Shown: in pieces, positions 1 to 12,200 of the stretch | Numbering within the stretch: position 1 is the stretch's first letter | Layout: the number at the start of each line of letters is the position of its first letter | Assembly: GCA_973895155.1 (NCBI GenBank) | Contig: OZ316898.1 | Span: 9,672,001 to 9,736,000, forward strand | Origin: Marsupella aquatica | Lineage: Eukaryota; Marchantiophyta | Direction: 5' to 3' | DNA length: 64,000 nucleotides | Position numbers and translations under genes: made by a program | The notes under the pieces: model-generated | The model's database searches: none | Told to the model about the DNA's origin: nothing | Seen by the model: the letters and a program-made list of their open reading frames with translations, nothing else

Positions 1-565
1 AAGAAGCCAGCATCATTTCCATGACGAAGAACTATGTGACCCTGTTGTAAGAGAACATGACATGCTTTCCTTAACTTAGACCTGGAAAACGCCAACTCGT
101 GGTCCAGTCTTGCACCTCATGATATGGCCGTTTCACATTCTGCTGACAGGGGACAGATAACAGGCCCAAATATGCCAACAGGCAGCCACTTCAACCTCAC
201 GGGGGGATAAGAAAGTCTTGCAACGAGAAAAAACAACCATCCCCAGCCTAAGGGTGGTAGACATGAACAACTTCTATTATCGGTTTCTATTTAAAAACAC
301 TCGCCTGCTCAGTCCAACGATGAACAACACAACACCTCATTACTGGGAGATGGAAACAAACTATTAACTATTGCACGACTGTCGTACAATTCGGACTCTG
401 ACCATCTGGTCACAAATCGAAATCGACTTACTATATTCTAAACGTGGGTCTGAACGTGAGTATTGGGCAGCATTTAGAACCACTAATTTATGCAACCTGC
501 CAAAAGAATATATTTGGGAATGGTCAAAATTGAAATTCGGTACAGAAGTAGGCACTTGGAGAACA
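1..565. other. 3' flank of the minus-strand PPR-type gene
   Basis: No coding exon is supported here. The stretch lies downstream of the stop codon of the minus-strand gene at 566-4021 and probably contains its 3' UTR. The short open frames are overlapping shadows with no recognisable protein. Confidence 0.5.
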
Positions 566-3500
566 TCAACCATAGACTACTTTCCTTACTGTTTCTTTCC
601 CTGTTCCGAATTCTTCAGCTACATCTATTCCAACTCCACAGCCGAGTGATTTTAACTCCTCCAGTAAAGCCCCGATCCCTGTTTTAAGACTCTCCTGCCA
701 ATCAAACAAAGCCCACGACTACAAATCTCAACCTTCTATAGATATACTCCGCACAAATTCGACAATAATGTTGAGTCACCTGGAACCCTTACAAACCTGT
801 CCTCCAACAATTAAGATAAAATTACCTACCTCTTTTACTGATCTCTTCCGCCGTGATAAAACTTCTACTGGCCACGCCCGGACCAGTACTCTCAGGTACA
901 GTTCTCTCTCTTCGGACTCCTGAAAGAACAAAACATAATAAAGCACTCGCTTGAGTGAACAGATTTGGGGGGGGGGGGGGGAAGTGGGGCGGGGGCCGCA
1001 AATCGGCCTTCTAAGAAATGAATGATTCACAAATAAACTCACTAGGTTAGGGAGATACAACATCACTTCATATTATTAGTAACAGCCGATTTCCTTTCCA
1101 ACACAAAGACCAAGCGTAATGATAACGCGTTTAAGACTTTATTACAGTCTGTAGACGCGTACAAAGAATACAGACCGTCTCTCAGACATAAGAATCTTTA
1201 TCATGCTCCCCCAGTTGTAAAGGAGGAGAACGGGATAATATGTAGAAGGAAAGACTTATAGCATCACATACCTGGACTTGCGAACAGATAAGCTCCGCCG
1301 CATCCTTTGGTCGCCCTTTCAATAAATAAGCCTACATCGAAGATATTCTTGTTACAAAACACAATTCTAACAGGAGAAATGTTGATGCCAAAGCTCCTTC
1401 TTGAGACAGCCAAGCTTATTCAATCAGTGGAGAACCTCCTCAAGTATTAGGTGATTTAAAAAGTAAAAATTAAAAAGCCTGTGATCACACATAAGTGCTT
1501 ACTTTCGATAACGCAAAAGTGCTTGCTGTAGTCGGTGGAACCTTGAGCTTAGATCTCCACTGCTGAATTTCCATGACATGCTTTACATCACCTGCACCGG
1601 TTCACTGAAGAGCGTCAAAATTCTCAGTACATGTAACTATCCACATTGTAACCGGATAACCCATTTTCTCAAAAATTAAGACAAAAGAACTCAATATTGG
1701 CTAAAATTCTGCAGATATAGAGATGGCTACCATAAAATATTGCAAAGTTCGAAACCTGGTTCAGTGTTTCTTCATTTACCCCCACCGTTTTCCGTTCTTT
1801 CAATTGACTCAGATTAGTTGACAGACAAGAATTTCTAGACTTTTAAACCATTTCAATTGCGTACTTAAGAATACAGAAAAAAAAGTGCATTTACCAGCAT
1901 TTGCAGCACAGGAGATACAAACGTCATAAAGTGCTGGCCGGAACTTCAGGCCATTCTCGTGGAATTCTTTTGCCAAAGAAAATAAGATACTCTCGTTTCC
2001 TTGGTCTTTACAAGTCCTGTAGATCCCCGAAAAAAGTACAAGTTTGTAAATGGACACAGTAAAACTCTTCTTCTAAACACTTGTTAATTTGCTACCGCTT
2101 TAATTCGGACACAAGAGGTCTTAATTATCATCGCAGACTAACGCAAAACAGCAGGGCCTCTACTTGTAAGAACAGGAAGAAGGTTGCCAGATACTAACCG
2201 TAATGCAATGTCAGCCGTTGTTTTAGTTGGCACCAACGAATTTGAGGCCATGGTTTTCAAAGTGTTTCGCATTAACGAAATGTCATTCTTCTCTCTAGCA
2301 TATGCCTGAATAGATTAACTCATGGGTTAACACGAACTACGACATGCAAGCACACCATGGGATACTCCTAAAACTAACACTTGTTTTGAATACCCACGTG
2401 GGAAAGGTTGCACCGCCTATCCTGAGACTGACCAAACAAATACAGTTTTGCCCGGAATATGGGGGCCCAGTGAAGATTGACCTAATCAAAATCAATGAGA
2501 TTGACGGACAATGAAGACAATTCTACGCTGACCAGAGTCTTGAGGAAGTAGCATAATGGATAGTCTGACCCCACACGTACTAATTTCAAACTCTAAGCCT
2601 TCAAACCACACGAAGCAAGGTGAGATAAAATTCACCAGAATCTGATGAGCTGCCTCTAAAGATGGGGTGAATCCATAAATGTTGTGTACCCATATAGTTT
2701 TTAGTGCTGTTCCAACAACCACCATGAGGAGAGAAATAGGTTCAGTTGACGTCTGCCTCTCTGTCAGAAATACCATGTTGACACTTCTAGAATCCAGAAG
2801 AGCTTCTAGCAAGAATGACATTCCCATCCCTCAACATTTCCGAAATCCCTTTCATTTTTCTTGCTTCTATGAACAGTTCTTCCACAATCTGAGAAGACCA
2901 GAACAGAAGTTCCGCCAAAAACGTCGCAATACATCACCCATCAGAATTTACATTCAACTTAGCTACAGATTTAATGCTCACCGTTCTTGGGATCATCTAC
3001 CCGTAGGCAAGCATCCAAAACCATTTTGGTTAACTTCGGACTGAAATTTGCTTGCTGTTGACCTTGTACAGCCCTCTACACCACCGTTCCAAGCGAAGTG
3101 ATGAGTCACCCCCATTGCCCAAGGCAGGTAGATTGTTTCAAGCCGTGCTTAATGGTCATAGGACGCAGAACTGATTTCCTTTTAAACTCCAAGTTTCCAA
3201 ATGAGTCGTCACAATCCTCTCTAAATCAATAATCAGCAATATTTTCTCATGTCGTGTACAAATCAATGATTAATTGAAGCTTACAATCCAATCCGACGAT
3301 TCAATCGTAACAACTTTAAAGTAATAAACGAAAATCCACCTATGTCGACTCTGATTCATGAGCTCAGCATCCCAGAGGAAGTTTTCCACAACTTACTGTA
3401 GTACGCAATCGAGCGATGCCTTCCAACGCAAGCCTAATGTCAGCACGATTCGCACATTCCTGCAGAAGTGAAGACACCAACGCAGATTCTGGAATGCGCT

Positions 3501-4021
3501 GCTTGTCCATAGTCTCGATCAGCTCTTGGTGGATTCTCTGGACCTCTGGACTGAAGCTCTCCGTCGTAGTCTCAGCTGGGCCCACCGTAACTTCAATTCA
3601 GTGCACAATGCCATTCAGTATAATACATTACAATGCAATGAATTGCATGCTCAGGATGAATTGCTCACGGGCCAAGGCAGGCAGACAATCAAAACCCAGA
3701 GTGCAAGTAAGTAATTATGACCTAAAGAGGAATTTCCAGCTTGACAACCACGGGCCACAAAACCGAGAACGAAACGGAACCGGAGCTGTCACCTGGAACA
3801 TCCGGGGCGCCATCAGCATTGACGACTGTCGAATGCAGGGCTCGGGACAGCACATTGGGATCAATCCGGATAGATGGGTATGCAATTCGCGCAGTGATTG
3901 TGGTTGTTGATGCTGTATGTGGGGATGACGCGGCTACAAGGAGACTCGAACGTGCTGTTGAAGGTGGCTTGGCGTTCCACAGCCTCAGGCCTGCACCTGC
4001 TACTGCCCTGGTCGCCTTCAT
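566..4021 (-). CDS. Mitochondrial pentatricopeptide-type protein, At4g35850-like (10 exons)
   Basis: Coding exons in transcription order are 4021-3793, 3575-3397, 3054-2982, 2706-2636, 2305-2199, 2016-1895, 1591-1503, 1331-1272, 919-830 and 694-566. They join in phase at GT/AG sites into 1149 nt, 382 residues plus TGA. The start MKATRAVAGAGLRLW opens an Arg/Ser/Ala-rich, acid-poor stretch typical of a mitochondrial presequence; the frame stays open upstream into a repeat, so the start rests on this signal. Recognisable blocks are FSPEVQRIHQELIETMDKQR (about 85-104), VHNIYGFTPSLEAAHQIL (about 167-184), the MASNSLVPTK block (about 200) and AWPVEVL in exon 9. Together these match the architecture of the plant protein annotated as PPR At4g35850, mitochondrial; that match is from memory. 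Such proteins act in organelle RNA or translation processes, but the exact role is unknown. The acceptor of exon 3 has a poor pyrimidine tract and is the weakest junction. No frameshift or internal stop was seen. Confidence 0.82.
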
Positions 4022-4184
4022 CGGAGCTCCACCTCTCGCTCTAACTCTGTGATCTCTGTGAAGTCTCCAGAGGAAGCTCCACGATCGGTAATTTGCGTTT
4101 CGTTCTCGATGTTTCTCTTCGTTTTCGCATATGGAGATTGGTGAGGAGGGTTTTGCGTTTTGGGTTTCTCTTTTTTTTTCTCTT

Positions 4185-4219
<35 letters not shown>

Positions 4220-4250
4220 TCTCGCGTTCTGGGAGTGGGAGTAGGGGTTT
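4022..4250 (-). promoter_or_regulatory. 5' region of the PPR-type gene with CT microsatellite
   Basis: Between the chosen ATG and the tandem array lies a leader-like stretch containing a pyrimidine run, about 4165-4215, that ends in an uninterrupted (TC)n; this is GA/AG-rich on the gene's sense strand. GA-rich runs are common in plant 5' UTRs and core promoters. No TATA box can be assigned with confidence. The sense frame is open through this run, giving a low-complexity Arg-Glu/Lys stretch that I take as non-coding. Confidence 0.45.
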
Positions 4251-5437
4251 AAGGGCACGGTTCCATGAGCAGGGGTTAGGTGGTACGAATAGAATACATT
4301 CCTTGTTAAATATACCATGAAGTAAAATATTATCAATGTGCCAAAGAGCAAAAACACCAAACCTGTGCCAAAGAGCAAAAACATATGAAGTAGGGTGCAA
4401 GGGCACGGTTCCATGAGCAGGGGTTAGGTGGTACCAATAGAGTACATTCCTTGTTAAATATTATTTTTTATGACGTAAAATATTATCAAAGTGCCAAGGA
4501 GCAAAAACACCAAACCTGGAGATGGACTGTAATATAAGAAGTAGGGTGCAAGGGCACGGTTCCATGAGCAGGGGTTAGGTGGTACGAATAGAGTACATTC
4601 CTTGTTAAATATACCTTTTTATGAAATAAAATATTATCAAAGTGCTAAAGAGCAAAAATACCAAACCTGGAGATGGACTGTAATATATGAAGTAGGGTGC
4701 AAGGGCACGGTTGCATGAGCAGAGATTAGGTGGTACGAATAGAGTACATTCCTTGTTAAATATACCTTTCTATGACGTAAAATATTATCAAAGTGCCAAA
4801 GAGCAAAAAGACCGAACCTGGAGATAGATTGTAATATATGAAGTAGGGTGCAAGGGCAGGGTTCCATGAGCAGGGGTTAGGTGGTACGAATAGAGTACAT
4901 TCCTTGTTAAATTTACCTTTTATGATGTAAAATATTATCAAAGTGCCAAAGAGAAAAAACTCCAAACCTGGAGATAGACTGTAATATACGAAGTAGGGTA
5001 TAAGGGCACGGTTCCATGAGCAGGGGTTAGGTGGTACGAATAGAGAACATTCCTTGTTAAATGTACCTGCTATGAAATAAAAATAGGTTGTGAAATATGA
5101 AGTAGGGTGTAAGGGCACGGTTCCAGAGCAGGGGTTAGGTGGAACGAATAGAGAACATTCCTTGTTAAATATACCTTTCATGAAGTAAAGTAGGTCACTT
5201 GTAAAATATGAAGTAGGGTGTAAGGGCACGGTTCCATGAGCACGGGTTAGCTGGTATTAATAGAGTACATTCCTTGTTAAATGTATCTTCTATGAAATAA
5301 AATAGATTGTAAACATGAAGTAGGGTGTAAGGGCACGGTTCCATGAGCACGGGTTAGATGGTACGAATAGAGAACATTCCTTGTTAAATCTACCTTTTAT
5401 GAAATGAAATACTGTAGGTTGTAAAATGTAAAGTAGG
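4251..5437. repeat. Nine-copy tandem array with ~150 bp and ~109 bp unit classes
   Basis: Copies begin at the motif AAGGGCACGGTTCCATGAGC (with small variants) near 4251, 4399, 4550, 4701, 4852, 5002, 5111, 5222 and 5329. The first five intervals are 148, 151, 151, 151 and 150 bp; the remaining units are 109, 111, 107 and about 108 bp. The short units lack about 42 bp that includes the TTATCAAAGTGCCAAAGAGC segment. The array abuts the 5' region of the minus-strand gene. Minus-strand open frames across it (for example 4756-5229) only follow the unit sequence and resemble no known protein. Confidence 0.93.
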
Positions 5438-7392
5438 GGTGTTTTAATTAGGTCAGGATCACACCAATTGGACAGGACGTTATGGAGAATGATGTGAGAG
5501 AGTTAGGTAAATTGACTTATTTTCTTACATTGATGGTTAATTACAAGGACTATTCTAGTCAAATATCTATCAATAGACATGGACTCACCTGAGTTAGAGT
5601 GATTGTCAATTGAATTTACATCACTCTCAATTGCAAAGAGTGATGATGGCTATCTCTTGATGTTAAACACATACTAAGTTAATTTCTATATTTTGAAGTG
5701 GAGAACAAGTGGCTCTGATCTCACAATGCAATAATGCCTCCTGGCCCCCTTGCACAAGTAGGAACATGGGGCATCCCTAGTGCAGTCTTAAGTGTGCAAA
5801 TTGTATGGCATTTGTCTAATACTCAAGGCCAAGCTTAAGGCCAGACCTCTGGCAAATGCAAATCAGATTGATTATAAATCCACCATGTCATAAGCCCGGT
5901 CAGAAGTTGTCAACTGGCCACCTCAGTTGGGTTTGATAATTACAACAGAGGAGGAGATTAAAGTTCAAAGCTCCCTTGTAGGACAGAACCTCAGCCTATG
6001 TGGCCCTTAGCCCCCAGATACAGGTTTATGTTGGCAAATGACCTATCTTGTGAGCTTTGTTTGTGATAAAACATGACCCAACCAGGTAAGCTCATACCAG
6101 CATGCCTTCCTCCAAATTAGTTAGAATTTGACAAAGGGCTGGTCCTTGCCAAATCCAGTTTTGTGACAGGGGTGTGATTTTCCACCATAGAGCCCTTTGC
6201 CCCATTTGCCACATGGGATAACGAGTAAGATTTGGGTGAAACACCCCTAAAAATATTACCCATGTTCCATAAGCCCCTGGCCTGCCCAGTACCTCCATTC
6301 AAGACCTCGTTCAAGACCTGGGCAGAACCTTGGGCAAAAATTAAGTCAATAGCTATCCCCATCGTGTACCTCAATTTGGAATTGCTTGTAAAGCCAACCT
6401 TGGGCCTGGGGGCAAATCTTGAGGGCCATCCCCTCCACATGAGCTCTCTAGGGTTGTTTGGCAAGCCATCCACACATGCAATTGGGGGGGTTGGGGTCGG
6501 GGTGACTTCTGGCTTAGAATAAGGCTCTCAGAGCCATAATCCGTGTGATCCACCTCACATCACACAGCCCCCAAATGTGCAGTGTGGGGATAGATTTGCT
6601 TTAAATCCCAGACTCCCCATTATGTTTTGCAACTCTCTTCCAGGGGGTTCACTTGGGGTCTTGTGAGCTGACACACATCAAAAGCAACTGTTGATTTCCA
6701 TTCACCCCCCTGCCACCCTGTTTTCTGCAAATAGTTGGCACAGAGGAAGTGCACCAAGAGTGGTGCACTTCCACTGCTTACCCCCATTTGCCACAACAAG
6801 AATATGTTACAAACAGGTGTGAATGGAAATTACTGCTAAACTACAGTCCCTTAGAGTCTGTCTCTCAATCACACATAAAGTTTTTTCATGAAAGGAATCA
6901 TTTAACAAGATGTGGCCCTCCAGATTGCTTTCGTGAAAAAAGTCACAAGTACCCCTAATCTCTTGTAAAGTCACCCTCAATCACACATCAAGCTCACTTC
7001 ATCAAGTGTGTACATCATCAATGCGTCAACCATTGATTAGCCTGCCTCCATCATCTGCCCCCCCCCCCCCCCCCTCTCCAGGTACTTTGCATGTGTCTTC
7101 CCTTCCCTTCCAAACCAACAAGGAGAGGGAGGAGTATAGGATCACCAAGGTCTGGTGTGGGGGGTTGTAGGCTGTAACCTTGTGTCCGGAATGTGAAAAA
7201 AGTGGCAATCTCAAAGCTTTTTCAAACATTCTGGATGCAGGGTAAGTTATAGACTAAAACCTTCGCCCAAACATTTTTTGTGCATAAATTTTCCCCAAAA
7301 ATAGAGAATCTGCCTACAAATTTCCCTACACAAGAGTATGAGAATAGGAGCATGGAGCAGAAATGGTCACCCACCAGTGTATATCTTAGATG
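5438..7392. other. Spacer without recognisable genes
   Basis: No splice-consistent coding blocks were found. The sequence is rich in TTTGCCA / TGGCAAA words, suggesting old interspersed repeats related to the dispersed family starting at 7393. A homopolymer C tract lies near 7060-7076. Confidence 0.5.
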
Positions 7393-7645
7393 CAAAATTT
7401 TGTCAGATTCCACCTCCCCAGAACATTTTTGCTACTTTTGGCAAAAATTAGCAAAAATTAGCTACATCCCATTTGCCAGTTTCCCACTGAGTGACAGACC
7501 CCATTTGCCAGAATCTGATGGTCATCAGTAAGTCTAGGGAGATCTAACAGTCAGGAAATAATTCAGAAAAAAAGCATATAGCAAATATTTGTAGCATATT
7601 GTCCTTCACAGAGGCTGGCGTTTGCCACACTGGCGGAAAAGGACA
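7393..7645 (+). repeat. Dispersed ~250 bp repeat family, copy 1
   Basis: The copy begins with AAAATTTTGTCAGATTCCACC, contains the core CAGTTTCCCACTGAGTGACA then GACCCCATTTGCCAGAATCT, and ends with TTTGCCACACTGGCGGAAAA. The same block order occurs at 44988-45170, 49194-49447 and 50045-50271 (plus strand) and 46405-46650 (minus strand). No open reading frame is conserved between copies, and no terminal inverted repeat was seen. Confidence 0.8.
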
Positions 7646-7654
7646 CATTAAAAA

Positions 7655-8330
7655 AATCCATTGTTACCTTCCCTTAAAACCTTGGTTCCTAACACTGTTA
7701 CCTGCCCTTAAAACCATTGTTCCAGACCAAAGATAGGAAATGCTCTTACCCACCCTTAAAACCATTGTTCCATGCTGAAGCAAGCATGGCTGAGTGGTAG
7801 CTCACTTGAGTAGGAACTCATAGGTCTCTTGGGTTCAAATGTTATAACTGGCTGCTGTTGCCTCCCATTCCTTGGGGAGGAACTCATAGGTCTCTTGGGT
7901 TCAAATGTTATAACTGGCTGCTGTTGCCTCCCATTCCTTGGGGTTTCACGGATTCCCCTTATAAATAGAAACCTTTGTTCCATACCAAAGTTAAGGAAAC
8001 GCTGTTACCCACCCTTAAAGCCATTGTTCCATACCAAAGTTAGGAAAAGCTATTACCCACCCTTAAAACCTCTGTTCCTTTCGTGAGGTGTCACGGATCT
8101 CCCCTTATAAATAAAAACCATTGTTCCGGACCAAAGTTAGGAAACTCTAGTACCCACCCTTAAAGCCATTGTTCCATACAAAAGTTAGTAAACGCTATTA
8201 CCCACCCTTAAAATCCTTTTTTCCTCTCGAAAGGTAAGTGAGGAAGGCGAAGGCCAAAACAATCAAAAGTTTTGTTCCATACAAAAGTTAAGAAACGCTA
8301 TTACCCACCCTTAAAAACCTTTGTTCCTTC
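7655..8330. repeat. Degenerate ~48 bp minisatellite (ACCCACCCTTAAA type)
   Basis: The word CCCTTAAA recurs near 7672, 7705, 7753, 8012, 8060, 8157, 8206 and 8308, usually followed by CCATTGTTCCATACCAAAGT. The best-preserved neighbours are 48-49 bp apart. The array is interrupted by the SINE-like sequence and its 66-bp duplication at 7787-7943. Confidence 0.8.
7787..7943 (+). mobile_element. tRNA-derived SINE-like head with 66-bp duplication
   Basis: TGGCTGAGTGG at 7787-7797 fits the RNA polymerase III A-box consensus, and GGTTCAAATG at 7832-7841 resembles a B box, at tRNA-like spacing. A 66-bp unit starting at AGGAACTCATAGGTCTCTTG (7812) and carrying the B box is repeated almost exactly from 7878. 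No full cloverleaf is evident, so this is more likely a SINE fragment than a functional tRNA gene. Confidence 0.5.
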
Positions 8331-9250
8331 TCTCGTGTGTCTGTGGGCTGCTGCACATCAAGAGCGCCTCTTTCAGACCGCTGCTTGCTTCCTTTCTCGC
8401 TTCCTTCCTTGCTTCCTTCGCTTGCTCCTCTCCAAGACACGAGACTGCTGCACTCGACGGGAGAAAAGCGAGAGAGAGAGAGAGAGATGGAGCAACACGC
8501 GGGTGCTGATGGGCATGCCTGTTGCTGAAGAGTGAGTGACTGGCAATTGCTTTGTGGTGGCCGCAGGCCGAGTGAAAGAAAGAGCGAGAGAGAGGAGGAT
8601 TGGGATGATGGGGGAGGCGGAGGATTTGAATCATCAGTCAGGTGAGTTGAGTTGAGATGAGTTGAGGTGAGGTGAGGTGAGGTGAGGTGAGGTGAGGTGA
8701 GGTGAAGTGAGGAGTTTGATTTTTCAACACAGTGATACTGTCACCGATAGGTTGGTGGGCGAAGAGCATGGGGGAGAAGGACCCCTTCTGTGGAGCGCCG
8801 ACGAGCAGGGCAGCAGGGGACGAGCTAGGAGAAGGGATGGGAATGGCAGCGTGAGCAGGAGGATCAGGCAGGTGAGGGAGATTGTAGAGATTGCGCGAAG
8901 ATCTGGTTTGGAAAGTCAAGGTTGTGGAGCAGGACTGGATTTAAAGTGGGGGAGGTGGAGGTGGAGGTGGAGGAGGAGGAGAACGGGGCTGGCAATGTGA
9001 GAATAATTGATGAAAGAATGCTGTTTTCCAGTAGCACATCTTGGTTACTTTACTCGATATCATCGGCGGGCGGGGGAAGTGGTGGAGGTGGAGGAGAATC
9101 AGCAGCAGCAGGAGGAGCAGGAGGAAGGTGGTATGCTAGAGATATTAGAGCAGCAGGAGCAGCAAGTGGGTTTTTTAGGGTGGTGGCGGATCATCAGCAG
9201 CAGGTGCATCATCGACAACGACAACACCAAGAGTGAGTCTGCTACGACTG
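8331..9250 (+). promoter_or_regulatory. 5' region of the WD40 gene with pentamer microsatellite
   Basis: This stretch precedes the ATG at 9251. It holds a GAGAG run near 8470-8490, a (GGTGA)n pentamer tract at about 8641-8711 and GGAGGTGGAGGT runs near 8945-8985. Purine-rich leaders are typical of plant 5' UTRs. Short open frames (for example within 9007-9250) are Gln/Glu or Gly-rich low-complexity readings and may be upstream ORFs, but they do not resemble a protein family. The transcription start is not determined. Confidence 0.4.
8641..8711. repeat. (GGTGA)n / (GAGTT)n pentamer microsatellite
   Basis: An imperfect tandem pentamer tract changes from GAGTT-type units to GAGGT-type units, about 14 units in all. 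It lies about 550 bp upstream of the WD40 start codon. Confidence 0.9.
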
Positions 9251-12200
9251 ATGGCAGCGCCCAATTCTCAGTCTCCCAACGTCAGGACCCATTTCAAGAC
9301 TCCGGAAGGCCGTTACAAGCTCATCAAGGAAAAGACCCATCCGGCGGGTATCATTCACTACAACCATAACAAAGCCAACAACCCTCAGGTACTTAGCTAT
9401 CTTCTCCTTCTTCTCATCATCGTTATTTCTTCTCCTCCTTCCGCCCACCATCGCTGGGCAGCAGCAGCAGCAATTTACGAAAATAAATAAATCATCTGTC
9501 TGTCCTTCCTTCCTTCCTTCTTGGGTCAGCCCTAGCAGTGGGGGCAGTCCTGTTTGGAAGGATTTTACGCTGACCTCGGATAATGTTACATCGATGCCCA
9601 CACGGAAATTGACGTGGTCTCCGATCTAAATTCACGACCTACGAAGAGGCGATACGTGTTCTTCTTTGGCCAATTAGAACAGTACTCCTGCCCAGCTGGA
9701 AAATCTTTTGGGTTGGAAATTTAGGGTGCAGCTTAAGGGAATTTAATTTATCGCCATGCCGACAACGGATACGCATTGGCTCTCCAACCCTAATTAGCCA
9801 GCTCCGTAGTTAGGGTGGGCAAGTCTCCGCAAGCTGAATAAATATAGGCGTTCTCCGCTCCTAGAGTTTCGTTGTCACTGCGGAGACGGCCATAGAGGTG
9901 ATTTCATGCTGTTGTGCTATCTGTAATTGTGTTTCAGTTGTGGAGATTCGTTGAGTGTTTTCACCAGATTTTGCTTTCGAAATGTTCCATTTGATCTTGA
10001 AAGACAGTCAAAGGCACCAGGGAGGAAGAGGACTGTGTAAGACAGTTTGTGTGTTTTATAATACGGAATATGTATAAGAAGGAATATTTATCAGAAAGAA
10101 GCCAAAAGGCCAAAGTTGAGGCATGGCAGGTGACGTTAGCCCATTTGAAGGAGAAACCGGCGCATACTCCTCCAACCAGTAGTTCGTCGAGCAGCAGTGG
10201 AGGGGTTGGGGTTAGGTCTGCAGCTGCGAGGTTGCTGGGGGGTTCTGGCAATGGGAGCAGAAGCCTTGGATTTGGAGGAACGAATTTGACGAACAGAATG
10301 GGCGGTGGAAACAAGGGTACTACGCCCATCGTGGGCTTGGGCATCAATAATGGCCCATTGGCTTCCAGCTATGATGGAGAAGGCACATATATTATATACA
10401 ACATAGCTGACACAATATTTGTGAACGATTACCACTCTCAAGATAAGGTTAGCTATGAATCAAACTTTTTCAGACTTATCAATTTACCTGGATACTTACT
10501 CGTCATTATTAGGGCTAATCCTTGTTCCTCTGGAAGTTTAGTTGCTCTGGACATTAGGTTTGATATTGGAGTCGAAGTTTTTTGTTTTTGCATGGCTGCA
10601 AGTTGCTTCTCGAGTGACTCCAAGACAACGTAAGTACCGTGGACACATTTCCTGAACTTATTGCCTTGTCAGGAAGTGACGAATTTCTGAGACAAATTTG
10701 GTTGATGCTCCAGGATCCCATCAAATGTTTTCAGTTTCCGACAATCCCAATCTGTCACACCTTTGATCCTGATGCCAAGGATGGTCATGACTTCCTCGTT
10801 GGTTTAGTCTCCGGAGATGGTATTGTCTTTTGTATCTTTATCTTTTTGGAATGTTAAACTAAGACAAGCTGCGACTGTCCATTCCTGCTATTTTGTGTAC
10901 TGTTACGTACTTTGGTCTGCTGATTGACTCCGTGATGTTCTTGTGGACCGTTCGGTTTCTCATTTTCCTTTTAAATTCTGTGATGGGCAGTTTACTCTGC
11001 GTCTCTGAGACAGCAGTTGCAAGATCCTGGGAAGAAGATTGTTGGTGCAATGCATTATAACAAGGATGCATCCATCGTCCCGAACAGGTTGGTCATCATT
11101 GCCACTACGCCATTATCTGTTGTAATCAAAACATTCAGCGTGGTTAGAGGACTGAACAACCTGGTGTGTAATGCTGATATTTCCTAAGAAGCACGATGCG
11201 CAAGCCCGGAACTACTTTCCAAATCGACTTGCTGTCCAACTCTTGAATTTTTTTAAGATGTTTGAAAAGGGGTGTAGTTTAAGGTTTGTATAATAGGTTG
11301 GGCTGCCGAATACATTAGACCTGGAATACTAAGCTATGCTTTTGGCGTAGAGGCCTTCTTATGGATTACTTGTTAAACAGAGATGAGTAGAGAGACTTCG
11401 TATTCTTTACCAGCCACAAATTTATTATCGTTATTCGAGTAAGTACGGATTTTGTTTTGAATTAAATATCCCTGGAATAACTAAAATGTTCGCACGGTGA
11501 TTGGAAAATGCTTTATACTCTGAAACACTGCTGGACCCCACCAACAGGGCAGGTGTTTCTTGTGAGATTAGCTCTAGACGAATCAGAAATTCTGCCTTAC
11601 TGTCTATCATGAATGAACTTCACCCGATTTCCGAATCCTAGTTTAAATTTTATCCAATGGTAGTGTTTCCATTTTCCCAACAATCCAGAAAACAAATTGT
11701 AGGTTAGAATGATCTAACGATCAATTGAGCTAGAATGTAGATCAATTGAGCTAGAATGTACTCCTAAGACTTCTATTCGAAGGGTTTGAATGATCAACTA
11801 TGGCAGTGTTATGTCCTGCTTTGAACTTTTGAATTCTGCTTACCAACTCGCTGTTGCTTTTTCCAAGGCTCGAGAACCGGTGTACTGTCGTAGCATGGGT
11901 ACCTCAAGGGGAAGGGAAGTTTTTGTCAGCAAATGCTGACGGAAATATCTATATTTATGAGAAAGTAAGTTTCGCTCCCAGTGTTATATCTCCTTTTCTC
12001 ATTGTTGGAGTAATTGTGATTTAAGTTGCATTTCGCAATTTTGAAAGAAAAAATGGGGGAAATTGTCATGCCTAAATTATTCTTGTCTCCTCGCTCATTC
12101 GTAGGGTATGATTTTCAGGGCCCTTACTCTTTCTCACTCTTGAATGGATTCCGATCTGTACGCTGGGATCCCAAGACTAATCTTTCAGCTGTCCAAATCA

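Noticed and set aside
4756-5229. Minus-strand 157-residue frame
   Set aside because: It is a translation of the 150/109-bp tandem array and resembles no protein.
7787-7850. Possible functional tRNA gene
   Set aside because: A and B boxes are present but no acceptor stem or full cloverleaf could be formed; a SINE fits better.
9007-9369. Gln/Glu-rich frame upstream of and overlapping the WD40 start
   Set aside because: It is a low-complexity reading of GAGCAGCAGG repeats in a different frame from the clear CDS starting at 9251.
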